A stretch of 64,000 bases of DNA, taken from Pseudoflavonifractor sp. 524-17. Its GTDB lineage: Bacteria; Bacillota; Clostridia; Oscillospirales; Oscillospiraceae. The translations under genes were made by a program, and so were the position numbers. Below are positions 9,301-17,348 of the stretch, in pieces (position 1 is the stretch's first letter; each line of letters starts with the position of its first letter). The stretch spans positions 1 to 64,000 of the forward strand of contig NZ_QWEK01000020.1 of the NCBI RefSeq assembly GCF_009935845.1. The letters run 5' to 3'. The notes under the pieces are model-generated. The model made no database searches. It was not told the DNA's origin and saw only the letters and a program-made list of their open reading frames with translations.

Positions 9301-9867
9301 CTACTTCACCAGCTTCTCCAAGGACTCCCAGTCCAGACCCAGCGCCTCGATGCTGTCCCAGGTGTCAAACCGCTCCTCCATCTTGTCCCAGGTGATAAAC
9401 CAGTACACATACTCAATGAGCAGATGGCAGGGGAGGATATCCTCAATAATCCCCCGCATCTCCTCAAAGCCGTCTGGAATCCCCGGCACATCGGGGAAGC
9501 GCACCTCCACCCGCCCCGGGTCGCCGGTCTCACTGGCCACCGCGTTGAGGCCGCACCCCCGCAGATTGTCGTTGATAGCCGCCAGGGTAAAACTGTCCCC
9601 ACCGATGCGCAGCAGGGCGGCCAGGGCGGTGCGCCGGTCCTCCAGGGTATGGGTGACGGGACGCCGGGCCAGCAGGCGCTCTATATTCTCCAGCCCCTCG
9701 CCCTGGGCGGTGGACACCAGCATTTCCCGTTCCAGCTCCTCCAGCGCGGCCGCGCCGCCGTCCAGGGCGCCGCCGATGCTCTCCAGCTCCCCTCCGTTCA
9801 AGCTCCCCTCCAGCCGGTAGATACCCAGAGGGGCCAGCAGCTTTTTCAGATAGTCTCCATAGCTCAT
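9301..9867 (-). CDS. xkdU: baseplate protein, XkdU/YmfQ-like (DUF2313)
   Basis: A 188-residue homologue of the PBSX XkdU / Mu gp48 family, which sits at the inner baseplate beside the J-type wedge protein. Typical features are the N-terminal YLKKLLAPLGIY start and the TLEDRRTALAALLRIGGDSFTL-like middle. Its ATG overlaps the stop of the preceding gene (ATGA), implying translational coupling. Confidence 0.82.
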   Translation of the reverse strand: MSYGDYLKKLLAPLGIYRLEGSLNGGELESIGGALDGGAAALEELEREMLVSTAQGEGLENIERLLARRPVTHTLEDRRTALAALLRIGGDSFTLAAINDNLRGCGLNAVASETGDPGRVEVRFPDVPGIPDGFEEMRGIIEDILPCHLLIEYVYWFITWDKMEERFDTWDSIEALGLDWESLEKLVK

Positions 9868-10928
9868 GCCGTACCCTCCAGCGCGGCAACCGTCAGCTGA
9901 CCCAGCCGGGGCAGCTCTCCCACCGCCAGCGCCATATCCCCCGCCGGGGCCGTCACCGCACAGTTTCCTACTTCCTCCTGGCCAAAGACCAGACTGCTCA
10001 CCTCCGCCCGCAGTACGCTCTTCCCCAGCCGGCGGCCGTCAAACCAGCCCTCTACCGCTCTCCGGACGGCCTGCTGGGCCTCCGCCTGGGTGTATCCCTC
10101 CGCCGGGCGCACTTTTATTGTCAGATCCACCGTGCGCGGCACCGGGGCCTTGACTTTCACATCCACGGCGATCTCCCGCCGGGCCTGGAAGTATTCCTCC
10201 AGCTGTGCCAGGAGGTTCTGGTCCGGTACACCGTCCAAGGTGGACACCACTACGTCCACGCTTCCCTTCCCTCTGGGCCGGGGGATGACCTGGGCGGCGG
10301 CCACCTGCTCAAAGGACATGGCTCCCTGCTCATAGAAGGCGGCGTTGGCGCCGTTGGGCATCCGCCGGAATGTCTCCAGCACCCGCTGGCGCAGGGCCTC
10401 GTCCTCCTCCTCATCCATGCCCCCCAGAAATGGGGCGGGATTGGAACACCGCCGTATCCCCACCGGGGCCACCGCCATGGTCAGTACGGTCTCCGCGGGG
10501 ACATTTCCCGCCTCTCCCGGCTCCGCCGCCTCCGCCGGCACGGTAACAGACGTGGTTCCTGCCCGCAGCACCCCCGCCTGGGTGGTGACAAAGCGCATCT
10601 GCCCCGCCGTCATGCACACCGTTCCCAGGGGAACAGCCAAATCGCTCCCCGACGCTCCGTCCACCAAAAAGCACAGCGTCCCCTGGGCCCGGGCCGCTCC
10701 CCGGCGGGACAGCCCCCGCAGGGCGGCGTGCCGGTCCAGATACTCCCCCTGTGCAGTCTGGGGAAAGCACTGCCGGGCCACCCACTCCCCCTGGACATAC
10801 AAGGCGTGAATCTGGGCCGCCACGGCGTACAGCCGCACCGCCATCTCGCTGGTGCCGCTGATCTGTGTCCCCGTCCGCTCGCACAGGTCCGCCAGCATCC
10901 CGCTGTACAGCTCCTCAATGCTCTTCAT
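9864..10928 (-). CDS. xkdT: baseplate J-like wedge protein (XkdT)
   Basis: A 354-residue baseplate wedge component of contractile tails (P2 gpJ / PBSX XkdT family). Characteristic segments are RLYAVAAQIHALY, the AALRGLSRRGAARAQGT region and the GNVPAETV turn. Length is normal for XkdT. The start at 10928 overlaps the upstream gene by 14 bp. Confidence 0.88.
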   Translation of the reverse strand: MKSIEELYSGMLADLCERTGTQISGTSEMAVRLYAVAAQIHALYVQGEWVARQCFPQTAQGEYLDRHAALRGLSRRGAARAQGTLCFLVDGASGSDLAVPLGTVCMTAGQMRFVTTQAGVLRAGTTSVTVPAEAAEPGEAGNVPAETVLTMAVAPVGIRRCSNPAPFLGGMDEEEDEALRQRVLETFRRMPNGANAAFYEQGAMSFEQVAAAQVIPRPRGKGSVDVVVSTLDGVPDQNLLAQLEEYFQARREIAVDVKVKAPVPRTVDLTIKVRPAEGYTQAEAQQAVRRAVEGWFDGRRLGKSVLRAEVSSLVFGQEEVGNCAVTAPAGDMALAVGELPRLGQLTVAALEGTA

Positions 10929-11292
10929 TGTCTCCCTCCCCTCTGTCCTGCCACTGGGTCTGCGCCGTCATGGCCGTGCCGTTCCAGCGCAAAAACACCT
11001 TCAGCCGGCCCCGGCCCGCCTCCTCTTCCAGGCGCACCTCCTCCACCTCCAGCTCCTCCTCCGGCTCCAGGGCCTGCGCCACATACTGGCGGGCCAGGGC
11101 CAGGCGCTGGGCGGGCTTCACCCGCCCCAGCCGCCAGAGCTGGCTGCCCAGCTCCGGCATCCACGGGAGGGCTCCCCGCCTGGCGTTCAGCCGCAGCAGC
11201 ACCCGCTGCAAGATCTCCTCCCCGCCGGCGACGGTGCGCACGCCGCCCCGCCCGTCCGCCTCATAGTCTCCATCCCGCAGCATCAGATCCAT
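10915..11292 (-). CDS. baseplate protein, XkdS/gp25-like (DUF2634)
   Basis: 125 residues. In contractile tails the gp25/W-like wedge protein is encoded just before the J-like gene, as here. The sequence shows MDLMLRDGDYE and a central LNARRGALPWMPELGSQLWR stretch typical of this family. The start ATG overlaps the upstream TAA (TAATG). A longer frame to 11754 is a shadow of the gene upstream. Confidence 0.78.
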   Translation of the reverse strand: MDLMLRDGDYEADGRGGVRTVAGGEEILQRVLLRLNARRGALPWMPELGSQLWRLGRVKPAQRLALARQYVAQALEPEEELEVEEVRLEEEAGRGRLKVFLRWNGTAMTAQTQWQDRGEGDNEEH

Positions 11293-11699
11293 TACGTATT
11301 TCCTCCGTCTCCATCGTCTCCTCCCTCCGCCGGTGGCTCCAGCGTCAGGGGGACGCCGTTTACCAGCACCTTTGCCGCCACAATCTCCACATTGCCATTC
11401 CGCCGCAGGGCGATGGACGCCCCGCCGTTGCTGAACAGCTGGATCTCCCCCGGCTCCAGGCTGCCGCCGTACCGGGTCCCCGCCACGCAGGGCGTCTCCC
11501 CCTCCTCCCCGGTTTTCAGCACCAGCACCTCTTGCCCTGCCTCCGGCTTCCACTGGTAGCCTCCCGGCCCGAAGACCGGCATTTCCCGCCGCTCTCCGGA
11601 CGAATACACCCCCGCCGGATTTCCCGGCAAGGTCACCTGGCCCACCTGGGCCTGGCTCTCCTCCCGCCGCCCCTGGCGGCTTCTCTGAGACAGCCACAT
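11292..11699 (-). CDS. baseplate spike/gpV-like protein (XkdR position)
   Basis: 135 residues. The central part (VGQVTLPG ... GGYQWKPEAGQEVLVL) resembles an OB-fold of the gpV type, followed by a beta-rich stretch (QLFSNGGASIALRRNGNVEI) that resembles spike repeats. By gene order it corresponds to PBSX XkdR, and it may form the membrane-piercing spike. AAAGGAGG lies 6-8 nt before the ATG at 11699. Confidence 0.65.
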   Translation of the reverse strand: MWLSQRSRQGRREESQAQVGQVTLPGNPAGVYSSGERREMPVFGPGGYQWKPEAGQEVLVLKTGEEGETPCVAGTRYGGSLEPGEIQLFSNGGASIALRRNGNVEIVAAKVLVNGVPLTLEPPAEGGDDGDGGNT

Positions 11700-11744
11700 G
11701 ATTTTCCCTCCTTTCACTTAGAACCCGGCCTATGGTACCGCTTT

Positions 11745-12692
11745 CTATTTCCATTTATTATTCACCATGGTCAGCTGGGTATAGGCCCCCTCTCCGTCCA
11801 CGCCGGTCTCGCACTGGTCCACCAGCCACGTCCCGGACAGCCTGGGCCGCTCCACCCGCAGCTCCACCTGCTCTCCGGGCCACGCCGCCCAGGGGCTGGC
11901 CAGCCGCAGGGTCAGTGTTTTGGTCCCCTCGGCGGACCGGTCCAGCTGATACTGTCCGCTGTACCGCTTGGCCTCATACCCGCTCTTCCGGGGCAGCGTG
12001 AGCACCTTCCGGCTCATGCCCCCCTGCCGGGTGAAGTTCTGGTTAATTACCTTCTGCTCCCCCCGTCCGGTGCGATCCCGCACCAGCACCTGGGAGAGCA
12101 CGCCGTACCGCCGCTCTCCTAGGGCCGCCCATGTAATTGGGGCGGTTTCGTCCAGCACCCGCCGCCCCGAGGCGCCTCCATCCAGGCGCAGCCGTCCCTC
12201 CCGGTCGAACCGGGGCAGCACGCCTCCGTGGTAGCGGGCGAATTCATACACCACCGCCCACTCGCTGCTCCCTGTCTTTACCGAGTAGCCCGGCACCGAG
12301 GGCAGCTTTTCCCCCTGCACCGTCTCCACCCCGTAGGGCTTCACGTGGTTTTGCACAATATCCTCCACCGTGGCCAGCTGGTAGTCCGCCCCTACCGCCT
12401 CATTGTCCAGCAGCAGGGCCGCCATCCCCCGTCCGTGGATATCCAGCCTGGCCCCCCGGCTGTCCCACCGGGTCTCGTACTCATCCACCACGCCGGAGAA
12501 CACCCGCTGCGCCCCTTTCTGAGCGTAGAAGCGGGTGGCGTCTCCCAGCTCCGGGGCGGCGGTCTCGCCCCACAGGCACTGCACAAAAAAGCTGTCGCAG
12601 GGGGCGCCCAGCCCATAGCGGAAGGTCCACCGAAAGGCCTGGGGCAGCGACAGCCGCCGCCCGTCATAGCAGCTCAGCCAGCACTCCATCAT
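11745..12692 (-). CDS. xkdQ: baseplate hub protein, XkdQ-like (gpD family)
   Basis: A 315-residue hub protein related to PBSX XkdQ and the late-control gpD/gp27 family, forming the ring on which spike and tube assemble. Support comes from gene order (after the LysM protein) and from the FSGVVDEYETRWDSRGARLDIHGRG segment type. ATG at 12692 overlaps the upstream TGA (ATGA). A second ATG follows at 12689. Confidence 0.8.
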   Translation of the reverse strand: MMECWLSCYDGRRLSLPQAFRWTFRYGLGAPCDSFFVQCLWGETAAPELGDATRFYAQKGAQRVFSGVVDEYETRWDSRGARLDIHGRGMAALLLDNEAVGADYQLATVEDIVQNHVKPYGVETVQGEKLPSVPGYSVKTGSSEWAVVYEFARYHGGVLPRFDREGRLRLDGGASGRRVLDETAPITWAALGERRYGVLSQVLVRDRTGRGEQKVINQNFTRQGGMSRKVLTLPRKSGYEAKRYSGQYQLDRSAEGTKTLTLRLASPWAAWPGEQVELRVERPRLSGTWLVDQCETGVDGEGAYTQLTMVNNKWK

Positions 12693-13252
12693 TTCACCCG
12701 CACCCGCTCTCCCGGAAAAATCAAATTGGGGTTTTTGATCTGGGGATTCCACCGGATGACATCCTCCAGTGCCGACCCGTACCGCCGTGCCAGTCCCCAC
12801 AGGTTCTCCCCCCGCCGTACTGTGTGCCACACCCCGCCGGCGGAGCCGGAAGGGGCCGTTCCACCCGCCGGATACTCAGTCTTCAAGCTGTCCGTATATC
12901 CGCCATAGCTCTCCCAGAAGGTAAATGCGTAGCGCACATAGTCGCTGCGGGGCTCCTGCTGAAGGGTCAGCTCCACAAAGTAAGCATTGGCGCACTGCCA
13001 CACCGGGTGAACCAGCAGTCCCGGCCCCTCCCTGTAGAACACGCTGGCCAGCTGCTTGAACTGGCTGTAGGCGTCCGGGCCAGTAAACTCCCCCTCTCCC
13101 CGCATCACCCGCCGCCCCGGCCCCAGGTCCTGAAGGTGATACCGCCCAAAGGGCACTTTATTGGCCGCCATGGACCGCTCGTAGTCAATCCGATAGGTCC
13201 GTGGGTTGTGGGGCCACACGAAGTCCTTATACCGCATGGGTTCCAATCTCAT
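12689..13252 (-). CDS. xkdP: LysM-domain tail protein (XkdP)
   Basis: 187 residues. The N-terminal domain of about 120 residues is of the XkdP type. A C-terminal LysM module at about 140-187 (VRRGENLWGLARRYGS ... IFPGERVRVK) may bind peptidoglycan or stabilise the hub. Of the two ATGs (13258, 13252), the second has correct spacing to GGAGGAGG. In PBSX-like phages the tape-measure gene precedes xkdP, but here the 277-residue protein does. Confidence 0.85.
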   Translation of the reverse strand: MRLEPMRYKDFVWPHNPRTYRIDYERSMAANKVPFGRYHLQDLGPGRRVMRGEGEFTGPDAYSQFKQLASVFYREGPGLLVHPVWQCANAYFVELTLQQEPRSDYVRYAFTFWESYGGYTDSLKTEYPAGGTAPSGSAGGVWHTVRRGENLWGLARRYGSALEDVIRWNPQIKNPNLIFPGERVRVK

Positions 13253-13267
13253 ACCCATCCTCCTCCG

Positions 13268-14101
13268 TCAAAACAGGGGAAATCCCCCGTCATACCGCCG
13301 GGCGTCCCGCTGGAAGAGGCGGTCCAGCCCCTCCGGGGACAGGGAAGTCTCCCCGGCCCCCGCCGTCCCTCTGTCCAGCGTCCACCGGACGGACCGGCTT
13401 TGAATCTGCCTGCTGTACTGGGCGGCGGAGCGCCGCTGCCCGGCCTGCCGGGCCAGGGCCGTCCCGCGGATGCGCTCCATTCCGGCGACCTCCGCGGCCC
13501 CGCGGACCTGCTCTATCCCGGCGATCTCCGCCGTCCCTGCTCCTTCCTCCCCGGCGGACACCGCCTCCGGCAGCATTTCTCCCCGCCTTGCTCTGTCTCC
13601 AACCCTTCCGGCAAGCTCCCCGGCCCGAACGGCGGTCTGGAGGGCCTCTTTTCCCAAAAAACCGGCGGAGCCTGTGCGCTCCTCCGGCGTCTCTCTCCGC
13701 TCCCACGCGTTCTCTCTCCTCTTCGCCCTTTTTGGGGCGGCATCCGGGGCGCTCCCTGACAGGGCAGCGGGGATCTCCTCGCCCGCCGCCCTCTCCCGGG
13801 ACTCCCTGGGGGCCCTCTCCCCCTGTTTTTCCCAAACAGGGGCCCAAAAAGCCCACGCCTCCTCCGGATCCGGCTCCCCATCTGAATGGTCTTCCCTTGG
13901 CAGGCCCTCTCTCCGCCCTGCCTCTGGGCCATATTCTCTTTCCCGGCCTTCGGAACGCGCCTCTCCCGCCGCCGCGGATTTGGGCGGAGCCGCTTTTGTC
14001 TCCGCCCCGGGTCCCAGGACCGCCCCGATCTCGGGAAATTCGATGGTCTCCTCCTCCTGGGGCAGCTCCGCGTCCAGCAGCGCCTCTAAATAGTCAATCA
14101 A
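13268..14101 (-). CDS. 277-residue low-complexity protein in the tape-measure position
   Basis: A 277-residue protein rich in Ala, Arg, Glu and Gly with no recognised domain. The first 25 residues (YLEALLDAELPQEEETIEF) look ordered, residues 30-130 look disordered, and 140-260 could be helical. In contractile phages the gene right after the frameshifted tail chaperone encodes the tape measure, usually several hundred to over a thousand residues. None is present, so this may be a very short tape measure or an unrelated filler. The TTG start at 14101 overlaps the stop of the -1 frameshift product (TTGA), suggesting coupling. Confidence 0.65.
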   Translation of the reverse strand: MIDYLEALLDAELPQEEETIEFPEIGAVLGPGAETKAAPPKSAAAGEARSEGREREYGPEAGRREGLPREDHSDGEPDPEEAWAFWAPVWEKQGERAPRESRERAAGEEIPAALSGSAPDAAPKRAKRRENAWERRETPEERTGSAGFLGKEALQTAVRAGELAGRVGDRARRGEMLPEAVSAGEEGAGTAEIAGIEQVRGAAEVAGMERIRGTALARQAGQRRSAAQYSRQIQSRSVRWTLDRGTAGAGETSLSPEGLDRLFQRDARRYDGGFPLF

Positions 14102-14735
14102 AGCGCCGCCCCCCGTCCCAGGGCCTCAAACCGCTCCTGGTCAAACGCGGCGTTGTGCCCCCCCTCCTGCTGGCTGACGATGCTGCCGCACCCGGGACAC
14201 CGCCCCTCCAGTGCTTCCGCCCGGCAGGCGGGGCACAGCTGTCCCAAGGCCTCCTCGTCGTCCAGCATCAGGTTGAGGATACACCACAGATAGTCCCGCT
14301 CCTTCATCTCTCTCACCCGCGCCTCGCTGGGCAGGGCGCTGAAGGTCCGGAGCACGCGCCAGCGGAGCCGGGCGTCCGGCGCGTGCTCCAGGCTTTTTTT
14401 AGGGTTTCGGCCTCCGCCTCTCCCTGCATAGAGGGGTTCTCCTCCCGGTCGAAGGCGGCCCACTTTTCCGCCAGGGCGGCGATCTCCCGAGCGGTCAGCC
14501 CATCCAGCGCGGCCTGTCCGTTTTCAAACAGGGGGGTTCCCTCCCGTTCCAGGGCCCGGGCCAGCAGACAGGCATTGGCGCACAGGGCCCGCTCCCGACC
14601 GTCTCTGGCCAGACTCTCTGCCTCCCGCCGGGCCTCCAGCGTCTCTCCGGCGCTCAGCAGGCGCAGCGCCAGCCCATCCTCCAACGCCAGCCGGTCCGCC
14701 CCAGCCAGCAGCTTTGTCCAGCGATTACCGCTCAT
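14098..14735 (-). CDS. tail assembly chaperone, long -1 frameshift form (gpGT-like)
   Basis: Reading 114 codons from the ATG at 14735 and slipping back one base at 14394-14400 gives a 212-residue protein. Its last 98 residues come from the -1 frame and end at 14098. This extension has a CPAC...CPGC zinc-ribbon-like motif near its end and a helical segment (REMKERDYLWCILNLML) before it. In long-tailed phages, short and long chaperone forms made by frameshifting coat the tape-measure protein and recruit tube subunits. The -1 stop overlaps the start of the next gene, which argues that the extension is translated. A stand-alone start at 14463 in that frame has no ribosome binding site. Confidence 0.8.
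14313..14735 (-). CDS. tail assembly chaperone, short form (XkdN position)
   Basis: The 0-frame product is 140 residues. It is mostly helical up to residue 114 (SLARDGRERALCANACLLAR), after which the 0-frame tail is a Pro/Arg-rich run likely to be just read-through of the overlap. Position after the tail-tube gene identifies it as the gpG/XkdN-like chaperone. Its ATG overlaps the tube gene's stop (ATGA). Confidence 0.75.
   Translation of the reverse strand: MSGNRWTKLLAGADRLALEDGLALRLLSAGETLEARREAESLARDGRERALCANACLLARALEREGTPLFENGQAALDGLTAREIAALAEKWAAFDREENPSMQGEAEAETLKKAWSTRRTPGSAGACSGPSAPCPARRG
14349..14400 (-). promoter_or_regulatory. -1 ribosomal frameshift signal (slippery A7 and stem-loop)
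   Basis: The slippery heptamer A AAA AAA (14400 to 14394, in frame as CTA AAA AAA GCC) is followed after 4 nt by GGAGCACGCGCC (14389-14378). That segment pairs perfectly with 14360-14349 across a 17-nt loop. Slip site, spacer and 12-bp GC-rich stem match the standard layout of programmed -1 frameshifting. Confidence 0.85.
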
Positions 14736-15121
14736 AGGGCCATCTCAATCCGCTTGGTGGCCACAATGGTAATCTTCTCCACTACCATGGCCCCCAGGGC
14801 GCCGGTCTCGCTGATGTCGCTCCACTGGCACCCGGAGTAAATCACCTTCCGGTCCGGCTTGCAGATCACCAGGCTGAAGTCCTTCAGCTCATAGAAATTC
14901 AGTCCGTCCCGAATGGCCTCGTCGGTGGCGTACAGCCGGGTCAGCTCCAGCACATGGCTGCGCTGTCCTGGGATGGAGGCCACCGGCTCATCCTCGCCGA
15001 AGGCCTCCACAATCTGGCTGCGCTTTGTGGTCCGGGCGGCGTAGCTCTGCACCACCGCCACCTTCCGGCCCTCCACCTCCAGATAGATATCGCTGCTGGT
15101 GGGAAATCCCGCGATTTTCAC
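14732..15121 (-). CDS. tail tube protein (XkdM-like)
   Basis: 129 residues, beta-rich, directly after the sheath gene, which is the invariant position of the tail tube in contractile tails. Segments such as VEKITIVATKR and SLVICKPDRKVIYSGCQW fit a tube fold. The start is GTG at 15121 with AAGGAGG 8 nt upstream. The longer frame to 15211 overlaps the sheath gene and is rejected. Confidence 0.78.
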   Translation of the reverse strand: MKIAGFPTSSDIYLEVEGRKVAVVQSYAARTTKRSQIVEAFGEDEPVASIPGQRSHVLELTRLYATDEAIRDGLNFYELKDFSLVICKPDRKVIYSGCQWSDISETGALGAMVVEKITIVATKRIEMAL

Positions 15122-15135
15122 TGTACATTCCTCCT

Positions 15136-16170
15136 TTAAACTGTAATGTGGGCGCTCAGCCAGATCTGGTTGAGCCCGTGGGTCACTGAGAAGGCGAACT
15201 CCACCCGGCACACGGTGGGGTTCTGTGGGTCCGCCTGGGCGGTCACGCCGTCATAGCTGTTGATGATCTCCCGATTCACCTTGTTTTCCAGCTCCAGCAC
15301 CACCTGGGACCGGATGGCCCCCCGGCTCTGCTCGTTGTTTTTGGCCCGGCGGAACTTCACCCGCAGGGCCTCCCGCACGGTGGGAATCACGTCGTCCACA
15401 ATCCGGATGGTGCTCAGTTCCCGCCAGGTGGTGTCGGACGCGCCGCCGGTCTTGGTGCGGGTGGTCACCCCGCGCACCACGGTATATATGCCGCCGCTCT
15501 CCTCCACCGGGGTCACGCCCCCCTGGACCAGCGTGTCAATCTCCCCGTCGGTGTACCGGGCGCTCAGGCCGTTCAGGCCCTTCAGCTCCGCCCCGCCCAG
15601 GGGCACCGCCGGGTCCCGTTCCCCGGCGATGGCTCCTGCCACGGCGGCGGCCAAAGCGGCGCCGTTGTCCTCCCCCGCCGCCGGACCCACCAGCACCACC
15701 CGCTCGCAGTTGAGGCCCGCCGCCCGCTGGGTCAGGGCCTGTACGCTCTCCGCGCCGCCGCTCACCACGGCGATCCGCTCCCGCCGGGCCTGGGACGCCT
15801 CCATCACGCATTCCCGCAGGGCCTGCTGCACCGTCAGCTCCGTGCTGTCGCAGGTGAGGATTGCCGCCCCCTCCGCGCTTCCCAGCAGAGAAAATGCCTG
15901 TGTGTAGTCCTCTCCGGCCACCGGCACGGCGTACACCGCCGCCGCTCCGTTCTGGAACAGCAGCTTGACCAGCCCGCTCAGCGCCGCCTCCTCGCCGAAG
16001 GTCTCCGCCGCCTCTTCAAACCGGCTGAAGTGGTACAGGGCGCCGGCCTCCCCGGTTTCGCACTGTGCCGCGATCCCCACGGCGTAAGCGCCGCCGCCCC
16101 CCTGCACAATGGAGGACGCGTCATAGGAGGAGTACACCCCCGGCCGCTCATGGCTTGTCATTTGATTCAT
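15136..16170 (-). CDS. xkdK: contractile tail sheath protein (XkdK-like)
   Basis: A 344-residue sheath subunit. The N-terminal RPGVYSSYDASS is the typical sheath start. The C-terminal part (NKVNREIINSYDGVTAQADPQNPTV ... AFSVTHGLNQIWLSAHI) matches the conserved sheath C-domain. It is short for the family, consistent with a minimal particle. The start overlaps the previous gene by 4 bp. A sheath proves the tail is contractile (myovirus-like). Confidence 0.9.
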   Translation of the reverse strand: MNQMTSHERPGVYSSYDASSIVQGGGGAYAVGIAAQCETGEAGALYHFSRFEEAAETFGEEAALSGLVKLLFQNGAAAVYAVPVAGEDYTQAFSLLGSAEGAAILTCDSTELTVQQALRECVMEASQARRERIAVVSGGAESVQALTQRAAGLNCERVVLVGPAAGEDNGAALAAAVAGAIAGERDPAVPLGGAELKGLNGLSARYTDGEIDTLVQGGVTPVEESGGIYTVVRGVTTRTKTGGASDTTWRELSTIRIVDDVIPTVREALRVKFRRAKNNEQSRGAIRSQVVLELENKVNREIINSYDGVTAQADPQNPTVCRVEFAFSVTHGLNQIWLSAHITV

Positions 16171-16667
16171 GCTCTGTTGACTCCCTTCACTTCAAAATCC
16201 AGGAAGGCGCCTCCCTCATCCGCCGCAGCGTAGAGGTACGCCTGGCACACCGCCCGCACCGGACAGCGCCATCGATCCGCCTCCCCGTCGTAAACGCATT
16301 CTCCGCAGGAGAACTCCTTTATCTTCAGCCCCGCCGGCCCGCCGGTGTGCAGGGCCTGGGCCAGCCGGTCGAAGGTGCGCTCCACCTCCGCCGCCCCCTC
16401 TCCCGGCCCCGCGTAGAGGTCCACGCCGAAGGTAAGGAGTACCCGCCGGCCGTACAGCTCCACCCACCGCTTTGTCTGCTCGTCGTACCGCTCCCCCAGG
16501 TAATCCCGGAACCCCGCCGGGCCTCCCTGGACCTCCCGCAGGGACACCGCTGCCAGACCGCCCCTGCTCTGTTTTCGGCTCTCCTCCGGCCAGGCGCTCA
16601 CCGCCCGCACCCCCTGCTCCTCCAGGAAAGCGGTCAGACACTCCCGAATATCATCCAGTCCCGCCAA
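16167..16667 (-). CDS. tail completion/neck protein (XkdI/J position)
   Basis: 166 residues. By position before the sheath gene it should be a tail terminator or neck protein. It contains LLTFGVDLYAGPGEGAAEVERTFDRLAQAL and two cysteines in FSCGECVYDG, reminiscent of minor tail proteins of PBSX-like elements. The start is TTG at 16667, just after the upstream TAG, with AAGGAGGGG about 6 nt before it. Function is inferred from order only. Confidence 0.6.
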   Translation of the reverse strand: MAGLDDIRECLTAFLEEQGVRAVSAWPEESRKQSRGGLAAVSLREVQGGPAGFRDYLGERYDEQTKRWVELYGRRVLLTFGVDLYAGPGEGAAEVERTFDRLAQALHTGGPAGLKIKEFSCGECVYDGEADRWRCPVRAVCQAYLYAAADEGGAFLDFEVKGVNRA

Positions 16668-16668
16668 G

Positions 16669-16995
16669 CTACCCCTCCTTGTCCTCCGGCGATACAACAG
16701 CCCACCAGTGGGAGAACTGCGCTCCCGCCCGGATGGCCTGGGCCCGGCGCACCCGGTAGCTTCTCCCCCCGCACACCACCCGGTCGTTCCACGCCACCGG
16801 GACCTTAGCGCTGCCCAGGTAGAGGAACCGGCCGGTGCGCCGCCGGCCCAGGGGAGTGGGGACCTCCTGGGCGTCCCCACCTCCCTTCTCCAAAATGGGC
16901 TGGAGCAGGGCGCGCCCCTTTTGGCAAGCCCCTTCCCGCCAGACCTCCACCGGCCGGCCGTACTCCTTCAGGATCCATTCAAACCCGCCGTTCAA
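16669..16995 (-). CDS. head-tail joining protein (XkdH-like)
   Basis: 108 residues. The TTG start at 16995 overlaps the upstream TGA (TTGA), with AGGGGGT ahead of it. Content such as GRFLYLGSAKVPVAWNDRVV and SYRVRRAQAI fits a small beta-barrel joining protein of the FII/XkdH kind, and the gene sits between connector and neck genes. No specific domain can be claimed. Confidence 0.6.
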   Translation of the reverse strand: MNGGFEWILKEYGRPVEVWREGACQKGRALLQPILEKGGGDAQEVPTPLGRRRTGRFLYLGSAKVPVAWNDRVVCGGRSYRVRRAQAIRAGAQFSHWWAVVSPEDKEG

Positions 16996-17348
16996 CCTCT
17001 TACCCCCTGAAAGCAAAACCCTTCGTCTCTTGCATAGGGGGCCAGCAGGCGCTCCGCCTGCTCCCGCAGGGCCGCACCCCGCCGGCCGCCCCCGGTATCA
17101 ATGCTCAGATCCCCGGCGGAGAACCGTTCCACCGCGCCCCGCTCACTCCTCAGCCCCAGGGCCAGGCAGGCCGCCGCCAGGGGGAAGACAGGGCAGTCCT
17201 CCGGCCCCGTCCCCGCCCTGAGCCGGGGGGCCAGCTCTTCCGCCGCCGCCCAGCACAGCGCCGTTATCCCGTCCCGCTCCTCCCGGTCCAGGCCGCCCAG
17301 CTCCACCGCCAGGGCCAGGATTTTCTCCTCCAGCTCCGTGCTATACAT
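16992..17348 (-). CDS. head-tail connector protein (gp6/YqbG-like)
   Basis: 118 residues, helical (STELEEKILALAVELGGLDREERDGITALCWAAAEEL-type helices, here cited as spanning residues 3-38). Position after the major capsid gene matches the adaptor that docks on the portal ring. The ATG at 17348 overlaps the capsid stop by 8 bp. Confidence 0.65.
   Translation of the reverse strand: MYSTELEEKILALAVELGGLDREERDGITALCWAAAEELAPRLRAGTGPEDCPVFPLAAACLALGLRSERGAVERFSAGDLSIDTGGGRRGAALREQAERLLAPYARDEGFCFQGVRG

Noticed and set aside
14098-14463. Independent gene starting at 14463 in the -1 frame
   Set aside because: No ribosome binding site, and its first 20 residues overlap well-coded 0-frame sequence. 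It is better explained as the frameshift extension.
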